Origin: Actinomycetota bacterium
GTDB taxonomy: Bacteria; Actinomycetota; Thermoleophilia; Solirubrobacterales; Solirubrobacteraceae
Direction of reading: 5' to 3'
Assembly (NCBI GenBank): GCA_005883255.1
Contig: VAXS01000067.1
Location: forward strand, 1 to 7,536
DNA: 7,536 nt
The notes beneath the pieces were generated by a model. That model was not told the DNA's origin and did no database searches. It saw only the letters and a program-made list of their open reading frames with translations. Positions 1-5,087 of this stretch are shown here, one piece after another (position 1 is the first letter of the stretch; every line of letters starts with the position of its first letter). A program made the translations under genes and the position numbers.

Positions 1-1781
1 AGTTCCCCGTCGCCGGCCAGGTAGACCGCCCCGATCTCGAACAGCCGCAGGTCGTCCACGTCGCGCGCGGCGTTGTGGCGGGCGGCGTCCAGCAGCGAGC
101 CCAGCAGCAAGGGGCGCATCTCCGACTGGTCCTCGGACAGCGGGTTGCGCATCCGCACCGTCCGCCGGCGCGGATCGTCCGGCCCCAGGCGCAGCCGGTC
201 CCCGACGTCGGGCGCCTGGAAGCTCCACCCGGCTACCTGGAGCACCCCGGCGCCGGCCAGGAGGTCCTCGATCCGCCGCCCCGCGCGCTGAACGGGCTCA
301 AGGCGGCCGCCCGCGTCCGGGCGCGACGGCAGCGTGGCGGGCAGCCGGTCGAAGCCGTCGATGCGCGCCACCTCCTCGACCAGGTCGACCTCGCGGTACA
401 CGTCGACCCGGCGCCAGTGCGGCACGGCGGCCTCCAGCGCGCCCTGGGTCTCGTCCACCCCGAACCCGAGCGAGTCCAGGATCTCCGCCGACCGCGCGCG
501 CGGAATCTCCGCTCCCAGCAGCTCGGACACCCGGCGCTCGCGCAGCGGGATCCGGGCGGGCGGCGGGCCCGCCCCGCCCACGTCCACGGTGCCGGGCGCC
601 AGCCGGGCCCCGCAGAGCTCGACCATCAGCCGGGCGGCCACCGCCTGGGCCTCCAGCGTGGACTCGGGCTGCAACTGCTTCTCGAACCGGGCGGAGGCCT
701 CGCTGCGCAGCCCCATGCGCACAGAGGTGCGCTTGATGTTGGGCCCGTTCCAGGTCGCGGCCTCCATCAGCACCCGGGTGGTCGCCGGCGAGACCTCGGA
801 GCGCGCCCCGCCCATGATCCCGGCGATCGACGTGGGGCCGTCGCCGTCGTCGATCACCACCGACCCGGGGTGGAGCGTGCGGACCTCGCCGTCCAGCGTC
901 TCCACCTGGTCGCCCGCGCGGGCGGCGCGGACCAGCAGCCGGCCCTCGACCACCCGGTCGAAGTCGAACGCGTGCAGCGGCTGCGCCGTGAGCAGCATCA
1001 CGTAGTTGGTGATGTCGACCACGTTGTTGATCGGGCGCTGGCCGGCCGCCATCAACCGCGCCTTCAGCCAGGGCGGCGAGGGCCCGATCGACACGTCCTC
1101 GAACAGCCGCGCGGTGAAGCGCGGGCACAGCTCCGGGTCCTCCACCACCACCTGCACGCCCTCGACCGGCCCTTCGCTCCCCGGGTCGTCGGCCCAGGGC
1201 GGCGGCTGAAGCGGCGCGCCCGTGGCGGCGTGCACCTCCCGGCCCACGCCGTACACGCCCAGGCAGTCCGGCCGGTTGGGGGTGATCTCCAGCTCCAGCA
1301 CGTCGGTGGCGATCGCCAGCACCTCCACCAGCGGCGTGCCGGGCGCCACGCCGTCGGCCTCGCCGTCGAGGACGACGATCCCGCTGTGGTCGGTCCCGAT
1401 GCCCAGCTCGTCCTCGGCCAGGATCATCCCCTCGGACTCCACTCCGCGCAGGGTGGCCCGGCCCAGCTCGCTCCCGTCGGGCATGACCGCGCCCGGCCGC
1501 GCCACCGCCACCGTCTGGCCGGCGGCCACGTTGGGCGCGCCACACACGATCTGGGCCAACTCGCCGCCGCCCACGTCCACCCGGCAGACCGAGAGGCGGT
1601 CGGCGTCGGGGTGCCCGGCGGCCTCGACCACCCGCCCCACCACGAACGCGTCGGGGGAGCCCACGCCGTGGCGCAGGATCGCCTCCACCTTCGTCCCGGT
1701 GAGGTCCAGGCGGTCGGCCAGCGCCGACGTGTCCAGCGCCGGCCGGCAGTACTCGTGCAGCCACTCGAGGGGGAGCCTCAT
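1..1781 (-). CDS. pheT: Phenylalanyl-tRNA synthetase beta subunit (partial, C-terminus off the window)
   Basis: Beta chain of the (alpha-beta)2 phenylalanyl-tRNA synthetase, cytoplasmic; it supports Phe-tRNA formation, carries the editing site for mischarged Tyr-tRNA(Phe) and binds tRNA. The ATG at 1781 opens MRLPLEWLHEYC, a standard PheT start, with GGAG 8 nt upstream; it overlaps the pheS stop by 4 bp (ATGA). About 593 codons are present of the usual 790-830. Seen in order: an EMAPII-like tRNA-binding domain (about residues 41-150, with HPDADRLSVCRVDVG and QIVCGAPNV), SEGMILAEDELG, the B3/B4 core with TPNRPDCL and NNVVDITNYVM (252-262), SIAGIMGG, MGLRSEASARFEK (356-368), a B5 domain (about 408-478, ending in GFDRLPATLP) and NPLSEDQSEMR from about 546. 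The rest of the B6/B7 catalytic-like fold and the FDX-ACB anticodon-binding domain lie beyond the left edge. No frameshift is seen. The RFEK motif is followed by QLQP where GVDP is more usual, a mild variation. Confidence 0.97.
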   Translation of the reverse strand, partial: MRLPLEWLHEYCRPALDTSALADRLDLTGTKVEAILRHGVGSPDAFVVGRVVEAAGHPDADRLSVCRVDVGGGELAQIVCGAPNVAAGQTVAVARPGAVMPDGSELGRATLRGVESEGMILAEDELGIGTDHSGIVVLDGEADGVAPGTPLVEVLAIATDVLELEITPNRPDCLGVYGVGREVHAATGAPLQPPPWADDPGSEGPVEGVQVVVEDPELCPRFTARLFEDVSIGPSPPWLKARLMAAGQRPINNVVDITNYVMLLTAQPLHAFDFDRVVEGRLLVRAARAGDQVETLDGEVRTLHPGSVVIDDGDGPTSIAGIMGGARSEVSPATTRVLMEAATWNGPNIKRTSVRMGLRSEASARFEKQLQPESTLEAQAVAARLMVELCGARLAPGTVDVGGAGPPPARIPLRERRVSELLGAEIPRARSAEILDSLGFGVDETQGALEAAVPHWRRVDVYREVDLVEEVARIDGFDRLPATLPSRPDAGGRLEPVQRAGRRIEDLLAGAGVLQVAGWSFQAPDVGDRLRLGPDDPRRRTVRMRNPLSEDQSEMRPLLLGSLLDAARHNAARDVDDLRLFEIGAVYLAGDGE

Positions 1782-2827
1782 CCGAACTGCTCCAGGAAGC
1801 GCACGTCGTTGTCGTAGAAGAGCCGCAGGTCGCTGACCTCGTGCTTGAGCATCGCCACGCGCTCGATCCCCAGGCCGAAGGCGAACCCCTGCACGCGGTC
1901 GGGGTCGTAGCCGTGCTCGCGCACGTGCTCGAAGACGTTGGGGTCGACCATGCCCGCGCCCAGGATCTCCAGCCAGGTCGAGCCCTTGCAGATCCGGCAG
2001 CGCGAGCCGTCGGGCATGAAGCCGTCGCGGCAGCGGAAGCAGGAGACGTCCACCTCGACGCTGGGCTCGGTGAACGGGAAGTTGTGCGGGCGCAGCCGCA
2101 CCTGGCGCTCGTCTCCGAACACCGCCCGGGCGAACGCCAGCAGCGTGCCCTGGAGGTCGGCCATCGTCACGTCCTCGTCCACCGCCAGCCCCTCCACCTG
2201 GTGGAACTGGGGCGTGTGCGTGGCGTCCGAGTCGGGCCGGAACACCCGCCCGGGGACGATGATGTACAGGGGCGGCGGGTGCGCCTCCATCGCCCGCACC
2301 TGCACCGGCGAGGTGTGGGTGCGCAGCACCACGTCGTCGGAGACGTAGAACGTGTCGGTCTCCTCCCGCGCCGGGTGGTCGGGCGGGTGGTTGAGCGCGT
2401 CGAAGTTGTAGTAGACGGACTCGATCTCCGGGCCCTCGGCCACGTCGAAGCCCAGGCCCAGGAACACGTCCTCGATCTCGCGCCGGGTGGCGGTGAGGAG
2501 GTGCAGCCGGCCCACCGGCGGGGCCGGGTCGCCGGGGAGCGTGACGTCGACGCGATCGGCGCTCAGCCGGGCGTCCAGCTCGGTGGCGTCCAGCTCCGCC
2601 GCCCGCCGCTCGATCAGCCCCTCGAGCGCCTGGCGGGCCTGGTTGGCCGCCTGTCCCACCGGCCCGCGCTCCTCGGGCGGCAGGTCGCGCACACCCCGCA
2701 GGAGGTTCGGCAGCTCGGCGCGGCGCCCCAGGTGACGCACCCGCAGCTCCTCCAGCTCGGCGCTCGAGCCGGCGGCGGCGATCGCCGCCTCGGCCTCCCT
2801 GCGCAGCGTGGCGATCCGCTCCAGCAT
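1778..2827 (-). CDS. pheS: Phenylalanyl-tRNA synthetase alpha subunit
   Basis: Catalytic alpha chain of phenylalanyl-tRNA synthetase (class II), which activates Phe with ATP and charges tRNA(Phe). At 349 aa it is a normal bacterial length. Residues 1-90 form the charged N-terminal helical coiled-coil that contacts tRNA. The catalytic core follows: GRLHLLT (106-112), motif 1 GPEIESVYYNFDALN (132-146), RTHTSPVQVR (169-178), motif 2 GRVFRPDSDATHTPQFHQVEG (193-213), FPFTEPSVEVD (250-260) and motif 3 GFAFGLGIER (314-323). Unusually, residues 263-280 hold two CxxC pairs (C263, C266, C277, C280) before WLEILGAGMVDPNV, which looks like a small metal-binding knuckle; many PheS proteins have a shorter or Cys-free loop here. 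The ATG at 2827 shares its G-less overlap TGATG with the SpoU stop (1 bp), with AGGA 10 nt upstream, and the 3' end overlaps pheT by 4 bp. Translational coupling of the three genes is likely. Confidence 0.98.
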   Translation of the reverse strand: MLERIATLRREAEAAIAAAGSSAELEELRVRHLGRRAELPNLLRGVRDLPPEERGPVGQAANQARQALEGLIERRAAELDATELDARLSADRVDVTLPGDPAPPVGRLHLLTATRREIEDVFLGLGFDVAEGPEIESVYYNFDALNHPPDHPAREETDTFYVSDDVVLRTHTSPVQVRAMEAHPPPLYIIVPGRVFRPDSDATHTPQFHQVEGLAVDEDVTMADLQGTLLAFARAVFGDERQVRLRPHNFPFTEPSVEVDVSCFRCRDGFMPDGSRCRICKGSTWLEILGAGMVDPNVFEHVREHGYDPDRVQGFAFGLGIERVAMLKHEVSDLRLFYDNDVRFLEQFG

Positions 2828-3531
2828 CAGCGGGCCATCCTATGCGGGGACAACTCGTACAGCGCGACGGTGGCGGCCATCGCCGCGTTGAGGGAGTCGG
2901 CGCCGGCGATCGGGATGTGGGCGACCAGGTCGCAGTCGTCCACGATCCGCCCGGGCAGGCCCGAGCGCTCGCCGCCCACCACGATCGTGGCCTCGCCGCC
3001 GGCCGGTCCCCGCAGCGGCTCGCCGCCCCGGGCCACCAGAGCGATCCGCTCCCCGGGCAGCTCCTCGACGCCGATCGCCCGGGCCACCGGCACGGCGAAC
3101 AGCGCGCCCATGCTGGCGCGCACCGCCTTGGGCCCGTAGGGGTCCGCGCACCCGGGCCCCAGCGCCACCGACCACGCTCCGAAGGCCAGCGCGGCCCGCA
3201 GCACCGTGCCCACGTTGCCGGGGTCGCGCATCCCGTGCAGGTAGACGCAGAGCGGTCCCGCGGGCGCCGCCCAGCGCTGCTCGTAGACCGCCAGCGCCCG
3301 CGTCCCGGAGCCCAGCGTGGACACCGCCGCCAGCGCCTCCGCCTCCACCTCCACGCCCGGGAGGCCGCTGCCGGCCGCGCAGTAGCGCTCCAGCGCCGGC
3401 CAGCCGTCCGCGTCGGCGGCGGCCAGCAGGTCCTCGCCCTCGGCCACGAACCGGCCCGCGCGATCGCGGCCGCGCCGGCGGTGCAGCCTGCGTAATTCCT
3501 TGAGACGTTCGTTGTGGGGGCTTCGGATCAT
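2827..3531 (-). CDS. SpoU/TrmH-family RNA 2'-O-ribose methyltransferase (TsnR-like by position)
   Basis: SAM-dependent 2'-O-methyltransferase of the SPOUT (trefoil-knot) class, probably acting on 23S rRNA or tRNA; the target nucleotide cannot be read from sequence. Length is 234 aa, slightly compact. Residues 1-40 (SPHNERLKELRRLHRR then GRFVAEGEDLL) are the usual N-terminal substrate-binding start of this family. The three SpoU motifs are present: motif 1 DPGNVGTVLRAALAFG (103-118, catalytic-type Asn106 and Arg112), motif 2 VVGGERSGLP (184-193, Glu188) and motif 3 IPIAGADSLNAAMAA (206-220, Asn215). In Mycobacterium a gene of this family named tsnR also follows rplT, so this is probably the positional counterpart. 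The ATG at 3531 has no visible Shine-Dalgarno sequence; the U-tract of a terminator-like hairpin ends only 6 nt before it. The gene overlaps pheS by 1 bp downstream. Thiostrepton-resistance function should not be assumed from the name. Confidence 0.93.
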   Translation of the reverse strand: MIRSPHNERLKELRRLHRRRGRDRAGRFVAEGEDLLAAADADGWPALERYCAAGSGLPGVEVEAEALAAVSTLGSGTRALAVYEQRWAAPAGPLCVYLHGMRDPGNVGTVLRAALAFGAWSVALGPGCADPYGPKAVRASMGALFAVPVARAIGVEELPGERIALVARGGEPLRGPAGGEATIVVGGERSGLPGRIVDDCDLVAHIPIAGADSLNAAMAATVALYELSPHRMAR

Positions 3532-3537
3532 GGAACG

Positions 3538-3570
3538 AAAAAGGGCGCCGATCCCTGAGGAGCGACGCCC
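3538..3570 (-). terminator. Rho-independent terminator or attenuator between rplT and the SpoU gene
   Basis: Read on the minus strand, GGGCGTCG (3570-3563) pairs with CGGCGCCC (3550-3543) to give an 8-bp stem with one U-G wobble and a 12-nt loop, followed at once by TTTTT (3542-3538) and CGTT. This is a textbook intrinsic terminator shape. It lies 26 nt after the rplT stop and its U-tract ends 6 nt before the SpoU start codon. The 5' arm can instead fold locally as CGAC-GGGC-GTCG (3574-3563), which would break the terminator stem, so an attenuator is possible. No Phe-codon-rich leader peptide like E. coli pheM fits in the 25-nt space before it. The opposite strand has no U-tract, so the terminator is one-way. 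Confidence 0.82.
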
Positions 3571-3595
3571 GTCGAGTGGTGGTGTCGGTCTGCGG

Positions 3596-3955
3596 TCAGC
3601 CGGCCGACGCCTCGCGGGCGCGCTCGGCGAATCGGCGGAAGGCGTCGGCGTCGCGGACGGCGATGTCCGCGAGCACCTTGCGGTCGAGCTCGACGCCGGC
3701 CTTGCGCAGCCCGCTCATGAACTGGGAGTAGCTCATGTCGTTCTGCCGCGCGGCGGCGTTGATGCGGGTGATCCACAGCCGGCGGAAGTCGCGCTTGCGG
3801 TTGCGCCGGTCGCGGTAGGCGTAGGAGTCGGCCTTGAGCAGGGCCTCCTTGGCCCGCTTGTACGAGGAGTGGGCCTCGCCGCGAAAGCCGCGGGCCCGCG
3901 CCAGCGTGGCGCGCCGCTTCTTCCGAGCGTGCACGGAGCGCTTGACGCGCGTCAT
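3596..3955 (-). CDS. rplT: 50S ribosomal protein L20 (bL20)
   Basis: bL20 is a primary rRNA-binding protein essential for early 50S assembly, and in several bacteria it represses its own rpmI-rplT message. The product is 119 aa, the usual length. The N-terminal basic arm is visible ([23 protein letters not shown]), followed by the family signature [18 protein letters not shown] (45-62), [17 protein letters not shown] (64-80) and [14 protein letters not shown] (86-99). The start chosen is the ATG at 3955, whose MTRVKR matches the family; the frame stays open far upstream, but that extension has no resemblance to L20 and overlaps rpmI. AAGG sits 4 nt upstream inside the end of rpmI, and the ATGA overlap with the rpmI stop suggests coupled translation. 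A terminator-like hairpin follows 26 nt after the stop. Confidence 0.98.
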   Translation of the reverse strand: MTRVKRSVHARKKRRATLARARGFRGEAHSSYKRAKEALLKADSYAYRDRRNRKRDFRRLWITRINAAARQNDMSYSQFMSGLRKAGVELDRKVLADIAVRDADAFRRFAERAREASAG

Positions 3956-4155
3956 CTGGCCTTCGTCCCCAGCAGCCGCGTGACCCGCCGGCGGTCCTGG
4001 CGCGAGATCCTCACGTCGCGCGCGAACCGGCGCTTCCGCTTGGGCGGCTTCTTCTCCAGGATGTGCGTGGAGAAGGCGTGACGGCCCACCAGCTTGCCCG
4101 TGCCGGTCTTGCGAAAGCGCTTCTTTGCGCCGGAATGGGTCTTCATCTTGGGCAT
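3952..4155 (-). CDS. rpmI: 50S ribosomal protein L35 (bL35)
   Basis: Small basic protein of the large ribosomal subunit, 67 aa, the normal size for bL35. It begins [18 protein letters not shown], the diagnostic start of the family, continues with [17 protein letters not shown] (residues 21-37) and ends in the basic stretch PKRKRR followed by [10 protein letters not shown]. The ATG at 4155 has no clear Shine-Dalgarno sequence upstream; an internal ATG (Met4) is less likely because MPKMK is conserved as a unit. The 3' end overlaps rplT by 4 bp. Unlike the usual arrangement, rpmI is not close behind infC: 308 bp and an oppositely oriented small gene intervene, so rpmI may have its own promoter in 4156-4246, or depend on read-through from infC. 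I could not identify a convincing promoter. Confidence 0.97.
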   Translation of the reverse strand: MPKMKTHSGAKKRFRKTGTGKLVGRHAFSTHILEKKPPKRKRRFARDVRISRQDRRRVTRLLGTKAR

Positions 4156-4216
4156 TCGGACGAGCAAGTAAAGCAGAAGGCTGCGCAAAAGCTGTGCGCT
4201 GGTCGAGATTCCTGCT

Positions 4217-4234
4217 GCAAACGTCGAACGTTGC
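4217..4234. promoter_or_regulatory. Inverted repeat in the rpmI/small-gene divergent spacer
   Basis: Between the divergent starts of rpmI (4155) and the small plus-strand gene (4247) lies a perfect 5-bp inverted repeat AACGT-CGA-ACGTT (4220-4232). It extends by another GC/GC pair across one bulged A, covering 4217-4234. This 90-bp spacer is visibly less GC-rich than its surroundings. A second short hairpin, GCGCA (4183-4187) with TGCGC (4195-4199) and a 7-nt loop, also lies in it. The dyad could be an operator or an RNA hairpin for either gene; no known operator is recognised and chance cannot be excluded. Confidence 0.25.
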
Positions 4235-4246
4235 CCCGTGTACCTC

Positions 4247-4456
4247 ATGCCCTCCGACGCTTCCGTGACTCCGTTGCCGGAGATCAAGGCCCTGGAGGCC
4301 GAGATCGCCCAGCTCCGCGAGCGCATCTTCGACCTGGGAGATCGCGCTCGCCTGAACGTCCCGCATGACATGACGGGCGTCCACGTCGCGCTCCTCGGCG
4401 CCTCCAACCACCTCGGCGACGCCGAGGCGGCGCTGCGCGACGTCGGGCGTCTCTGA
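4247..4456 (+). CDS. Small hypothetical protein, 69 aa, opposite strand between infC and rpmI
   Basis: I do not recognise this protein. It is probably a real gene: from the ATG at 4247 all codons follow the strong G/C third-position bias of the neighbouring genes, the protein lacks the Arg/Pro-rich look of shadow frames, and it fills a gap that is otherwise unexplained. Residues 11-30 ([13 protein letters not shown], then RERIFDL) form an amphipathic heptad helix with I/L at regular spacing, suggesting a coiled coil or dimerisation helix. The part from residue 36 ([21 protein letters not shown]) is mixed, and a final helix ([13 protein letters not shown]) closes it. There is no signal peptide, membrane segment or Cys pair. 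A GTG three codons upstream (4238) is an alternative start; neither start has a clear Shine-Dalgarno sequence. The gene is tail-to-tail with infC (7 bp between stops) and head-to-head with rpmI, so read-through from infC would be antisense to it. Confidence 0.65.
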   Translation: MPSDASVTPLPEIKALEAEIAQLRERIFDLGDRARLNVPHDMTGVHVALLGASNHLGDAEAALRDVGRL

Positions 4457-4478
4457 GCCGCGCCTAGGACGCCTCGGC
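4411..4478. repeat. Competing inverted repeats at the convergent ends of infC and the small gene
   Basis: CCTCGGC (4411-4417) and GCCGAGG (4421-4427) form a perfect 7-bp stem with a 3-nt loop inside the end of the small gene. The second arm extended, GCCGAGGCG (4421-4429), is also a perfect 9-bp complement of CGCCTCGGC (4470-4478) inside the end of infC. The two pairings exclude each other. They span the point where the convergent genes meet and could act as a roadblock or 3'-end structure for either transcript. There is no U-tract on either side, so this is not a standard terminator, and GC-rich coding sequence produces such pairs by chance. Confidence 0.3.
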
Positions 4479-5030
4479 GGCCGGCTGCTTCACCGGCGCC
4501 AGCATCATCGTCATGTTGCGCCCGTCCTGCAGCGGCTGCTGCTCGACCACCGCCAGCTCGCGCAGCTCGTCGGCCAGCCGGGTGAGGATCATCTCGCCCC
4601 GCTCGGGGTGCGCCATCTCCCGCCCGCGGAACATGATCGTCACCTTGACCTTGTCCTGGTGGCGCAGGAAGCGCTCGACGTGGCCCTTCTTGGTGTCGTA
4701 GTCGTGCTGGGCGATCTTGGGCCGGAACTTGATCTCCCGGACGGTGATCTGCTGCTGGTGCTTGCGCGCGGCCTTCTGCTTCTGCTCCTGCTCGTACTTG
4801 TACTTCGAGTAGTCGAGCACGCGCGCGACCGGCGGGCGCGCCTCCGGCGCCACCTCCACCAGGTCGAGGTCGCGCTGGCGCGCGTAGTCGAGGGCCTCAT
4901 CGGTCTTGACCACGCCCACCTGGTTCCCGTCCTCGCCGATCAGCCGCACCTCGGGCACGCGGATGCGCTCGTTGATCCGGGTGAGGTCCCGCTCGGGCGG
5001 GCGCCGGTCGAATCTCCGGGGGACCGGCAC
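4464..5030 (-). CDS. infC: Translation initiation factor IF-3
   Basis: IF3 binds the 30S subunit, prevents premature 50S joining and checks the start codon and initiator tRNA. The product is 188 aa, a normal length. The N-terminal domain shows [18 protein letters not shown] (residues 18-35) and [20 protein letters not shown] (55-74); a Lys/Gln-rich linker helix (75-94) leads to the C-terminal domain with [14 protein letters not shown] (98-111), [18 protein letters not shown] (126-143) and [11 protein letters not shown] (170-180). The only usable start in the open frame is GTG at 5030; there is no ATG or TTG nearby, and no Shine-Dalgarno sequence at normal spacing (a GAGG lies about 17 nt upstream). 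Rare AUU-type starts occur in infC of other bacteria, but none is in frame here. infC follows thrS after 57 bp and is in the same frame as it, with no other stop between them. It ends TAG, 7 bp from the convergent small gene. Confidence 0.96.
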   Translation of the reverse strand: MPVPRRFDRRPPERDLTRINERIRVPEVRLIGEDGNQVGVVKTDEALDYARQRDLDLVEVAPEARPPVARVLDYSKYKYEQEQKQKAARKHQQQITVREIKFRPKIAQHDYDTKKGHVERFLRHQDKVKVTIMFRGREMAHPERGEMILTRLADELRELAVVEQQPLQDGRNMTMMLAPVKQPAAEAS

Positions 5031-5087
5031 TAGGTAGCGAAGGCGTGCCTCAAGCCCGGGCCGGCGGTGTGAGCTGCTGCTGCTGGA

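Noticed and set aside
298..1764. 488-codon minus-strand open frame inside pheT
   Set aside because: Out-of-frame shadow of pheT, with an Arg/Gly/Ala-rich product and no family motifs.
75..1817. Long plus-strand open frame of 580 codons opposite pheT
   Set aside because: Its translation is an Arg/His/Pro/Gly-rich low-information sequence typical of the antisense of GC-rich coding DNA, and pheT on the other strand explains the region fully.
1841..3495. Plus-strand open frames opposite pheS and the SpoU gene
   Set aside because: Antisense shadows of well-recognised genes; no ribosome-binding site and no motif.
3571..3595. pheM-like Phe leader peptide before the terminator
   Set aside because: No start codon and no run of Phe codons fit between the rplT stop and the hairpin.
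3956..4411. N-terminal extension of rplT in the same frame
   Set aside because: The open frame runs upstream by chance; MTRVKR at 3955 is the family start, and the extension would cover rpmI and resembles nothing.
5073..5084. Four GCT repeats in the thrS-infC spacer
   Set aside because: Too short to count as a meaningful repeat in GC-rich DNA.
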